Assembly: GCA_002726395.1 (NCBI GenBank)
Contig: PBTA01000017.1
Location: forward strand, 5,984-11,293
Length of the DNA: 5,310 bases
Reading direction: 5' to 3'
DNA from: Methanobacteriota archaeon
GTDB lineage: Archaea; Thermoplasmatota; Poseidoniia; Poseidoniales; Poseidoniaceae
Part shown: piece by piece, positions 1 through 5,310 of the stretch
Numbering within the stretch: position 1 is the first letter of the stretch
How the letters are laid out: each line of letters begins with the position of its first letter
Notes under the pieces: model-generated
What the model was told of the DNA's origin: nothing
The model's input: only the letters and a program-made list of their open reading frames with translations
Database searches by the model: none
Made by a program: the position numbers and the translations under genes

Positions 1-44
1 CTGCCGCCATCTTGAGCAATGCCTAGTAATATTGCTTCGACCAT
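1..44 (-). CDS. Partial 5' end of a probable PqqB-like metallo-beta-lactamase-fold protein
   Basis: Reading the minus strand leftward from the ATG at 44 gives MVEAILLGIAQDGG before the window ends, with no stop. The core LGIAQDGG is a typical first beta-strand and loop of PqqB-related metallo-beta-lactamase-fold hydrolases, many of which begin with an LGxAQDxGxPxxxC pattern. The zinc-binding HxHxDH motif would lie beyond the edge and cannot be seen. An in-frame ATG at 77 would add 11 residues (MIHFGESFGTY), and the frame is open back to a stop near 131-133. I prefer the ATG at 44 because the conserved strand normally lies very near the N-terminus, but neither start has a convincing ribosome-binding site. 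The gene is divergent from the 582-aa gene. The reading frame is fairly secure; the family call rests on about eight residues and the substrate is unknown. Confidence 0.5.
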   Translation of the reverse strand, partial: MVEAILLGIAQDGG

Positions 45-156
45 GTATGTCCCAAAACTTTCACCAAAATGAATCATGCCGTGGGAACAAATACTGTTGC
101 TGCAGTAAACGAAGAACTCAAACCATACCTGCTATTGGAATAGATTAGGGGAGCAC
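45..156. promoter_or_regulatory. Divergent intergenic spacer, presumed promoters of both flanking genes
   Basis: This 112-bp spacer (79 bp if the left gene starts at 77) separates two genes transcribed away from each other, so it should carry both promoters. I see no convincing TATA box or -35/-10 pair. The AT-richest plus-strand stretch is around 132-146, and it contains a short inverted repeat, CTATT-gg-AATAG at 132-143. Its 2-base loop is too small for an RNA hairpin, so if it matters at all it would be as a protein-binding site. The promoter role is inferred from gene orientation only. Confidence 0.35.
147..153 (+). promoter_or_regulatory. Shine-Dalgarno-like site of the 582-aa gene
   Basis: The purine run AGGGGAG ends three bases before the ATG at 157; counted from its AGGGG core the spacing is five. 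It is the only good ribosome-binding site near the start of this frame and supports ATG 157 over internal ATGs. It implies a leadered transcript for this gene. Confidence 0.5.
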
Positions 157-1905
157 ATGGCTAAACCAGCACAAGTTGAATTCCCCGGACAAAAACGGCA
201 AAGGGTGCGCCTTCGGGGGACAAAGCACGCCAATGAAGCCACAGCAAAAAAGTTGAAAAAGGACTTGGGCCGGCTACTTGACAATCCATATTCACATCTG
301 CCAGAGATGTTGTGGAAGGGTAAAATGCGCTGGGGCAGAACTGACCCGGTGACAAAAACTTTGAAAGAATTAGATAAAATAATCAAGAAAAAATATGATA
401 CTAAATGGCTATCAAAACGTATGATGGCTAAGCGAGGCGACCCGGTGGCAAAGGCATTTGCTGGATCTATACACGCTTGTCATGATGAAGATTTTACCAC
501 GGTGGGGAAATTCTCTTCTGCGTCTTTTGGCTCAGCATCCTTTGTTCGAAGAGGCGATGGAAAACAGGGCTATCTCGCTGGCCTGCAGAACTACTCTAAT
601 GTCACACTTAGGATGTTACCGTGGGAAGAGCACGCTAAGCGTGGTATGTACTTCTTCTCGTGGAAGGGCGGGTTTGTATGCACTGGTCCCGACCCGTCAC
701 CACCAGAAGAATGGATTGAAGATGTGATGTCAAGATCTCGTTTCAAATTCAAAAATGCTGAACGTGATGGTGCTAAAATATGGCTGACTGATGATGTTGA
801 GTTGGACTCTGTATTATCAGATGATGTTGATGACGGTTACATCAAATTTACCTTCAAAAATGGTTCAATGGTCGTAATTGGTTTTGAATCATTGAAGGTT
901 GGCGATAAGAAAGATACCTCGTTTATTCAACACTTGGCGTTGTCGATGCTGCCACCATTCTTACCCTCCATTGTCGATATTGATGCATATTGGAAACCTT
1001 CTGGTTGGCCTGGTGATACTGATTTGCCAAGTCAATCAAGTGAAGGAGTGGATAAAATACTCGACGCTTGGCAAGGCCTAGTAATGAATGAAGGATTGGT
1101 TGCTCAGGCCATTAAGCGTTCGGTACTAGACTCAATTGAAAGTGGCCTAATTGTCAATTCTAACTGGATTTCAGGGGATGACTATGATGAAGTCCGAGAA
1201 GCATTGAGTGATGTTGCAGGATCAACAGATGAACAAGACCTTGCAGCTCATATTTTGATGGTTTGCTATGAAAGTGGTTTTGAGGATGACATCGGTATGA
1301 GAATTAACACAAGGGGTGAAACTTCTGAGCGAAAAACCCCAACGTTGGAAATTCTTGATGGTGCAAGTTGTGGCGATGTGCTTGGAGTGCTATGGGAAGA
1401 TTACGGTCTTGCAGCTCTTGAAAAAATTGGCATTGAAGGTGATGAAGCCGAAGATATTTGGGATAAACAAAACACCAAACCAAAGCCGTTCGGTAAATTC
1501 CTCAAGAGCCTTGATTCTGCGCGCGAAAGTGCCAAGCTTTCTGCCCGAATACCAACCAAATCTGGTGAGTTGAAAGGTTCTAGTGGGTACATCATAGATC
1601 TTATTCGTATTGGCCTGCTTGAAGGGTTTGGGAAAGCAGAGCGTGTAGCAACATCTAGACATTCATCTATCGACGTTGCAGCTGCTGCATGGGCTTGGCT
1701 ATTGGCTGCAGATAGATCTTCGGGACAGGAGTGGCATTTCGATTCAGACGCCCGAAATAAAGCCGGGGCTTGGATGCAGTCAACAAAGAAACTACTCGAA
1801 TGCGGGGCTTTACTATTAAAATGTGAGGAAGCAGAATTAGCAGGCCTTACCAATGAATGGTTTGAAAGTTTAGCCCTACTGAGAACTGAAACTGGTGAAG
1901 CTTGA
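157..1905 (+). CDS. Unrecognised 582-aa soluble protein, tryptophan-rich, basic N-terminus
   Basis: I do not recognise this protein and assign no function. The frame is open for 582 codons and starts at an ATG with a purine-rich Shine-Dalgarno-like site. There is no signal peptide or membrane segment, so it is probably cytoplasmic. Residues 1-99 are strongly basic (28 Lys/Arg against 10 Asp/Glu), with clusters at 13-20, 31-35 and 77-79, which could suit nucleic-acid or ribosome contact. Residues 110-260 are rich in Gly and aromatics and look beta-rich, including RGMYFFSWKGGF at 162-173 and an acidic patch (TDDVELDSVLSDDVDD) at 211-226. Residues about 295-582 are acidic and look mostly helical. 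There are 18 tryptophans (about 3%), well above the usual level. The six cysteines (108, 175, 370, 405, 549, 556) form no CxxC zinc motif. No Walker A, nuclease, protease or HTH signature was found. Its stop lies 2 bp from the converging stop of the PLP enzyme. Coding status is secure from length and composition. Confidence 0.85.
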   Translation: MAKPAQVEFPGQKRQRVRLRGTKHANEATAKKLKKDLGRLLDNPYSHLPEMLWKGKMRWGRTDPVTKTLKELDKIIKKKYDTKWLSKRMMAKRGDPVAKAFAGSIHACHDEDFTTVGKFSSASFGSASFVRRGDGKQGYLAGLQNYSNVTLRMLPWEEHAKRGMYFFSWKGGFVCTGPDPSPPEEWIEDVMSRSRFKFKNAERDGAKIWLTDDVELDSVLSDDVDDGYIKFTFKNGSMVVIGFESLKVGDKKDTSFIQHLALSMLPPFLPSIVDIDAYWKPSGWPGDTDLPSQSSEGVDKILDAWQGLVMNEGLVAQAIKRSVLDSIESGLIVNSNWISGDDYDEVREALSDVAGSTDEQDLAAHILMVCYESGFEDDIGMRINTRGETSERKTPTLEILDGASCGDVLGVLWEDYGLAALEKIGIEGDEAEDIWDKQNTKPKPFGKFLKSLDSARESAKLSARIPTKSGELKGSSGYIIDLIRIGLLEGFGKAERVATSRHSSIDVAAAAWAWLLAADRSSGQEWHFDSDARNKAGAWMQSTKKLLECGALLLKCEEAELAGLTNEWFESLALLRTETGEA

Positions 1906-1907
1906 AA

Positions 1908-3110
1908 TCAGACGTTTGCGAAACCGCGCTCGATATCTGCCCAGAGATCTTCGATATCTTCAATGCCAATACTCATTCTTACATATCCAGGAACTAATCC
2001 TGCTGCATAACGTACATCTTCAGGAATCATCATGTGGCTAGAATTGAATGGACATTCAACAAGGGATTCTACTCCTCCAAGACTAGTTGCCTCGTAGATC
2101 ATTTTGAGGCCGCGCATGAAAGCCAATGCTGCATCATCGCCGCCTTTTACTACAAACCCAATCATTCCAGTGCCCTTTGGCATAATTCTTTGTGCAACTT
2201 CATATTGTGGATGAGACTCTAATGTCGGATGGTTTACTCTCTCAATCATTGAATGACTTTCCAAGCGCTTGGCTAATTCTGCTGCGTTAGCACATATTTT
2301 TGGCATTCTAACATGTAATGTTCTCATCCCGCGCTCTAACAAGAAACATGAATTTGGATCTGCACTACCACCAAAATGCACCTTTCGATGGAATATATTC
2401 TCTATGTGTTCTCGTGACCCAACCACGGCGCCACCAATAATATCTGAGTGTCCACCCAAGTACTTGGTGGTAGAATGTATTACCAAATCTGCGCCAAGAG
2501 CCAACGGCTGACAACCCCATGGAGATGTGAAAGTGTTGTCAATTATGCAGATTAGCCCGTGTTTCTTGGCTAATGCAGCCATTGCTTCAACGTCGCAAAC
2601 TTTCAACACCGGATTGGTTAATGTTTCAATATACAGCACTTTGGTATTAGCTTGTATTGCTGCCTCATATGAACTAACATCGGTCATGTCTGCCATGGTT
2701 ACTTCAATGCCAAAACGGGGAAATTCTTCAGTCATTAATCCGTATGTGCCACCATATACATCAGCCGATGCAACTACGTGGTCACCCGATGATAACAGCG
2801 CCATTAGGGTAGAGGATATTGCCGCCATACCAGAAGAGAAAACCTCGCCATCTTCAGCACCTTCTAGTGAACAGATCTTTTTGATTACTGCTTCTGCATT
2901 GACCGAGGTGATTCTTGTGTATAATAGTGCATGATGTGCCCCTGCAGCCCATCCTGCGTATCTCTCATCGGTTAATTTGTAGGTTGAGGATTGAAAAATC
3001 GGGGTATTGACGGCATCGCCAACGTGATTGGTTCCTGAATGTACTGCCTTACTGCCAAATCCGGTTAATTTTGGTTGTGAATCTTCTGGCATTTTGTTGT
3101 CCTCAGCCAT
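1908..3110 (-). CDS. PLP-dependent trans-sulfuration enzyme (cystathionine gamma-synthase/lyase family)
   Basis: This 400-aa protein is a full-length member of the Cys/Met metabolism PLP-enzyme family, fold type I (usual length about 380-400), and is cytoplasmic. Visible landmarks in order are Y64-T-R66 (YxR, phosphate contact from the partner subunit), S93-G94-M95 (phosphate loop), Y119 (stacks on the cofactor ring), D191 in IDNTF (pyridine nitrogen), and the Schiff-base lysine K216 in HSTTKYLGGHSD. SLGGVESL follows at 343-350 and R378 in VRMSIGIED binds the substrate carboxylate. Members join or split cystathionine, or make or degrade homocysteine and methionine. The usual YSRxxNPT is altered to YTRITSVN, and the residue before SLGG is Thr where bacterial cystathionine enzymes usually have Glu, so the exact reaction is open. 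Cystathionine gamma-synthase or gamma-lyase, O-acylhomoserine sulfhydrylase and methionine gamma-lyase all remain possible. Met7 (ATG at 3092), preceded by GAGGA, is a credible alternative start. It lies 44 bp downstream of the transporter gene on the same strand. Confidence 0.93.
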   Translation of the reverse strand: MAEDNKMPEDSQPKLTGFGSKAVHSGTNHVGDAVNTPIFQSSTYKLTDERYAGWAAGAHHALLYTRITSVNAEAVIKKICSLEGAEDGEVFSSGMAAISSTLMALLSSGDHVVASADVYGGTYGLMTEEFPRFGIEVTMADMTDVSSYEAAIQANTKVLYIETLTNPVLKVCDVEAMAALAKKHGLICIIDNTFTSPWGCQPLALGADLVIHSTTKYLGGHSDIIGGAVVGSREHIENIFHRKVHFGGSADPNSCFLLERGMRTLHVRMPKICANAAELAKRLESHSMIERVNHPTLESHPQYEVAQRIMPKGTGMIGFVVKGGDDAALAFMRGLKMIYEATSLGGVESLVECPFNSSHMMIPEDVRYAAGLVPGYVRMSIGIEDIEDLWADIERGFANV

Positions 3111-3142
3111 GCCACCACTAGGTAGACTTTGAACGATGCGAT

Positions 3143-3173
3143 GGAAAAATACGCCTATTCTGGGGCGTTTTCC
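3143..3173 (-). terminator. Hairpin plus T-run overlapping the transporter stop codon
   Basis: On the minus strand the arms ACGCC (3168-3164) and GGCGT (3155-3151) enclose an 8-base loop and are followed by ATTTTTCC. Outer arms GGAAA/TTTCC (3173-3169 and 3147-3143) can extend the stem past a 3-base bulge. The transporter stop codon (3157-3155) straddles the loop and the second arm. The shape fits an intrinsic terminator or attenuator at the end of the transporter gene, and the T-run alone could serve as an archaeal terminator. Read on the plus strand, the hairpin is followed by TTTT. The core stem is only 5 bp, so read-through into the downstream PLP-enzyme gene is likely. Confidence 0.45.
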
Positions 3174-4132
3174 TCGCTTGAAAAGAACTCAACAATGATA
3201 TTGCCAATGAATAGTGAACCTCCGCCAACTAATATCCATATACTCCAATCGACCATGTCAATACCCAGGCCGTACATTGTAGCCCAAACTGGTTCTAAAG
3301 CGTAGATTATCGCTGCTTGTATCGGGTGTAAGTAGCGTTGATAGAGGTTTAAGAATAACAGACAAAAGAACGAACCTCCAACTCCAAGTAGCAGCACTGG
3401 AATAATTACTCCGTCAGAAAATATCAGAGTCCATTGTTCGCTGTTGGTTCCTTCACCAAGCAAAAATACCGTGATAGCAGAGCAAAGTGAAACGATAATA
3501 AATGATGTTGTAGATACGCCAATTGGGTCTCTTCGAGAAGTAATATGTTGAGTAAATAGAATGTGAAGAGCAAAGATAAGGGCGCAAAATACGGTGATGA
3601 ATTCAGCCATACCCCAAGTAAGATGTGGGGGGCCTTGGATAAATCCTGCGCCAAATGTCGCCAACGTTACTCCTATTATCATTATTTTAGTAGGGGGTTT
3701 TAGGTTGTATGCTGATGAAATTAAGGCAGTAAAAACCACATAAAGTGATGTTAAAAATGCCGAAACTGAAGGATCTATGTTATCTAAGCCAATCATTTGT
3801 GACAAGTAGGCAACAAACATCAGAACTCCTAAGACAATGCCGTCTTGCCAGATTTGCTTATCGGAAAGTGACTGTCTAGCTTTGTTAAAAAATATCAACA
3901 TCATCAGTGCCGCAATAGCAAATCTAGCAAAAACTAACACAGCAACAACTCCGTTAGTGCCTAGAGAGGACTTTTCAGCGTCTAAGGAATCTAGTGCTTG
4001 TTTCATCCAAATAAAAGTCGCACCCCAAACTAATGTTACTGCGAGTAAGGCAATAATGGCAATCCTGCGTTGTTCCGGTGTTGCACTCAGTTCTAAGTTG
4101 TCCAAAACCGCTACAGTTTGGCCTTCGGACAT
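3155..4132 (-). CDS. EamA/DMT-superfamily ten-helix transporter
   Basis: This 325-aa inner-membrane protein has two EamA halves of five helices each. Approximate membrane segments are 24-44, 62-82, 95-115, 121-141, 148-166, 173-193, 205-225, 241-263, 268-291 and 297-316. Family hallmarks are VTLVWGATFIWMKQAL in helix 1, FARFAIAAL in helix 2, PSVSAFLTSLYVVFTAL in helix 4 and AIIYALEPVWATMYG in helix 9. Length and helix number match the family. DMT carriers mostly export amino acids, nucleotides or other small metabolites, but sequence alone does not give the substrate. The hydrophilic N-terminal 22 residues and a polar loop at 48-60 between helices 1 and 2 are somewhat long. The start ATG at 4132 has GGTGGG six bases upstream and an AT box 24 bases upstream. 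The PLP enzyme follows 44 bp downstream on the same strand, so transport of a sulfur amino acid or precursor is a reasonable but unproven guess. Confidence 0.92.
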   Translation of the reverse strand: MSEGQTVAVLDNLELSATPEQRRIAIIALLAVTLVWGATFIWMKQALDSLDAEKSSLGTNGVVAVLVFARFAIAALMMLIFFNKARQSLSDKQIWQDGIVLGVLMFVAYLSQMIGLDNIDPSVSAFLTSLYVVFTALISSAYNLKPPTKIMIIGVTLATFGAGFIQGPPHLTWGMAEFITVFCALIFALHILFTQHITSRRDPIGVSTTSFIIVSLCSAITVFLLGEGTNSEQWTLIFSDGVIIPVLLLGVGGSFFCLLFLNLYQRYLHPIQAAIIYALEPVWATMYGLGIDMVDWSIWILVGGGSLFIGNIIVEFFSSEENAPE

Positions 4133-4156
4133 AATATTCCCACCAATTTCGAGTGC

Positions 4157-4164
4157 ATTATAAT
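4157..4164 (-). promoter_or_regulatory. TATA-like box of the transporter gene
   Basis: The box ATTATAAT is self-complementary and ends exactly 24 bases before the transporter ATG on the minus strand. In archaea the TATA box sits about 25-33 bases before the transcription start, so the transcript would start at or next to the ATG (leaderless). Read as a bacterial -10 (TATAAT), it would give a leader of roughly 15-20 bases that includes GGTGGG as a ribosome-binding site, but only a poor -35 (TTAATT) lies 17 bases further upstream. Confidence 0.5.
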
Positions 4165-4178
4165 GATGGTTAAAACTC

Positions 4179-4188
4179 TAATTAATTA
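4179..4188. repeat. 10-bp perfect palindrome TAATTAATTA in the divergent promoter
   Basis: TAATTAATTA is its own reverse complement, and a partial copy (CTAATT) follows immediately at 4189-4194. It sits near the middle of the divergent spacer and could be a dimeric-regulator operator or simply AT-rich promoter DNA. In AT-rich sequence such palindromes arise easily by chance. Confidence 0.3.
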
Positions 4189-4234
4189 CTAATTGAAAGA
4201 TAAGCCTCAAAGAGTGCTTGCTGTTAGTTACACT

Positions 4235-5310
4235 ATGGCTCAGACAATCAATTCATGGGAGTTGCCCATCGATACGGGAGAAGTTCCAGACCACAATAGC
4301 ACATTTGATGCGATTGTTGTTGGTGGCGGACCGGGTGGCTCATCGGCCGCTGGATACCTCGCAATGGCTGGTAAATCTGTACTATTACTAGAAAAAGGGG
4401 TTTGGCCGCGTGACAAGATTTGCGGAGATGCTGTTGGCGGCAAATCGTTGAGCCATGTAAAGGCGTTAGGAGTCAAAGAAACTTTGGAGAGCAGTCCACA
4501 TTTTAGAGTGACTGGTATTAAATTCTCATCACCTAAAGGAAATACTGTCAGGGTCGCACTACCAGAAGAAGATGTTCAGCGGTTGGAAGCAGGATATGCG
4601 TTACCTAGAATACAATTTGACCACTTATTGTTTGACAGATGTCAACACCTCGTTAGAGAAAGTGGCGGCATGGTAATTCAGGACTGTGCGGTGAAAGATG
4701 TTTTGTTCGACGATGGAAATGGCGGAGATGACCCCGGAGTGGGCACCGGCAACCATCGTTACGCACATGGGGTTACAGTTACTATTGGCGGAAGAGGTGG
4801 TGAACAGAGAACTTATTTTTCTAAAGAGATCGTTGGTGCTGCTGGATATCAATGCCCTGTTGCTAAGGCTGTTGTCAAAGAATCCTTCTCCGAAGAAATG
4901 GTCAACAATACTCACTATTGCGGCGGCTATCGAGAATATTGGCGTAATGTCGAGGGATGTTCTGGTGGTGTTGGTGATATCGAAATTCATTTTGTTGACT
5001 CGATTATCCCAGGTTACTTCTGGATTTTTCCAGTCTCTGATGACGTCGTGAATGTTGGCGTGGGAATGGTGATTAATCTGTTAAAGAAAGAGAAAAAGAA
5101 GCTCAAGGCATTGCAAAAGGATGTTATTGAAAATCATCCCCTTTTCAAAGAGCGATTTGCTAATTCTGAAATGATTAAAGGCAGCGGTAAAGGATGGCAA
5201 CTGCCGTTTGGCTCGCCTAGAAAGAAAGAGAAAAATCAACCTAGAAGGGCGAGTATGAATGGCATTCGACTGGTTGGCGATTCGGCATCATTAGTTGACC
5301 CATTTTCTGG
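4235..5310 (+). CDS. Geranylgeranyl reductase family FAD-dependent oxidoreductase (3' truncated)
   Basis: The frame opens at ATG 4235 (MAQTINSWELP) and runs 358 codons plus two bases off the right edge; family members are usually about 390-460 aa, so the C-terminus is missing. After a 22-residue hydrophilic extension comes the FAD dinucleotide fold: beta strand and GxGxxG in VVGGGPGGSSAA (28-39), then Glu53 in LLLEK for the ribose. Next are the family motif DKICGDAVGG (60-69) with Cys63, GYFWIFPV (260-267, matching the YxWxFP motif) and GDSASLVDPFSG at the edge, the second FAD-binding motif. The family reduces isoprenoid double bonds; in archaea it saturates geranylgeranyl chains of membrane ether lipids, and relatives act on quinones or chlorophyll side chains. 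The usual GADGxxSxV reads GAAGYQCPV (201-209), and a Gly/Asp-rich insert lies near 159-172. No Shine-Dalgarno site precedes the ATG, so the message may be leaderless or nearly so. The family is secure; the substrate is inferred. Confidence 0.92.
   Translation, partial: MAQTINSWELPIDTGEVPDHNSTFDAIVVGGGPGGSSAAGYLAMAGKSVLLLEKGVWPRDKICGDAVGGKSLSHVKALGVKETLESSPHFRVTGIKFSSPKGNTVRVALPEEDVQRLEAGYALPRIQFDHLLFDRCQHLVRESGGMVIQDCAVKDVLFDDGNGGDDPGVGTGNHRYAHGVTVTIGGRGGEQRTYFSKEIVGAAGYQCPVAKAVVKESFSEEMVNNTHYCGGYREYWRNVEGCSGGVGDIEIHFVDSIIPGYFWIFPVSDDVVNVGVGMVINLLKKEKKKLKALQKDVIENHPLFKERFANSEMIKGSGKGWQLPFGSPRKKEKNQPRRASMNGIRLVGDSASLVDPFS

Larger units (their letters stand above)
4133..4234. promoter_or_regulatory. 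AT-rich divergent promoter region, transporter / reductase
   Basis: These 102 bp lie between the start codons of two divergent genes and are visibly AT-rich, especially 4157-4200. They contain a TATA-like box for the minus strand (4157-4164) and the palindrome TAATTAATTA (4179-4188). No Shine-Dalgarno site precedes the reductase ATG at 4235. For that gene, AT-rich stretches at about 4178-4194 or 4196-4204 would place a start site at or shortly before the ATG if the promoter is archaeal. Regulation by a shared factor is possible but not shown. Confidence 0.55.

Noticed and set aside
132..143. Inverted repeat CTATT-gg-AATAG before the 582-aa gene
   Set aside because: Five-base AT-rich arms with a 2-base loop are easily produced by chance, so I noted it only within the spacer.
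1401..1853. 150-codon minus-strand open frame
   Set aside because: It is fully inside the 582-aa gene on the opposite strand, its Ser/Arg/Pro-rich translation looks like an antisense shadow, and it has no ribosome-binding site or domain.
1911..1925. GTTT-gcg-AAAC stem as a terminator for the convergent genes
   Set aside because: The stem is only 4 bp, has no following T-run, and lies inside the coding end of the PLP enzyme gene.
2452..2470. Long near-perfect palindrome around CAAGTACTTG flanked by CCAC/GTGG
   Set aside because: It lies inside the PLP enzyme gene and encodes the invariant K216-Y-L-G-G catalytic segment, so codon constraint explains most of it.
2527..2934. 135-codon plus-strand open frame opposite the PLP enzyme
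   Set aside because: The opposite strand carries conserved catalytic motifs across the same bases, so this frame is a shadow.
4625..5051. Overlapping open frames on both strands (121 and 117 codons)
   Set aside because: Both lie within the geranylgeranyl reductase gene, whose frame carries recognised motifs on both sides of this stretch.
1..5310. CRISPR array, tRNA/rRNA gene, insertion sequence, toxin-antitoxin or defence cassette
   Set aside because: By eye there are no spaced direct repeats, no tRNA-like cloverleaf, no transposase motifs or terminal inverted repeats, and no small paired ORFs outside the main genes.

Overview
The window most resembles a planktonic marine archaeon, possibly Marine Group II / Candidatus Poseidoniales. 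This is an inference. It rests on a geranylgeranyl-reductase-family flavoprotein of the type used to saturate archaeal lipids, an AT-rich box placed for a leaderless archaeal transcript before the transporter gene, moderate GC (not computed exactly), short intergenic gaps and acidic proteins. A marine bacterium is not excluded: the transporter and the PLP enzyme occur in both domains, and no rRNA or other phylogenetic marker is present.

Layout from left to right. (1) The first 44 bases hold the 5' end of a minus-strand gene running off the left edge. Its few visible residues (MVEAILLGIAQDGG) look like the N-terminus of a PqqB-like metallo-beta-lactamase-fold protein. (2) After a 112-bp divergent spacer comes a 582-codon plus-strand gene (157-1905). 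I do not recognise its product, a soluble, tryptophan-rich protein with a strongly basic N-terminal ~100 residues and an acidic, probably helical C-terminal half. (3) Converging on it, with only 2 bp between the stop codons, is a 400-aa PLP-dependent trans-sulfuration enzyme (cystathionine gamma-synthase/lyase family, 3110-1908). (4) Upstream of that on the same strand, 44 bp away, is a ten-helix EamA/DMT transporter (4132-3155). A hairpin with a T-run spans the transporter stop codon. (5) A 102-bp AT-rich divergent promoter region separates the transporter from (6) a plus-strand FAD-dependent geranylgeranyl reductase family gene (4235 to the right edge, truncated).

The transporter and the PLP enzyme are probably at least partly co-transcribed. 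That would fit export or import of a sulfur amino acid or related metabolite, but the sequence does not show the substrate. The reductase is probably independent and concerns isoprenoid lipids or quinones. Nothing here amounts to an obvious new defence system, mobile element, CRISPR array or RNA gene. The real unknown is the 582-aa protein. No stretch over 300 bases lacks a gene.
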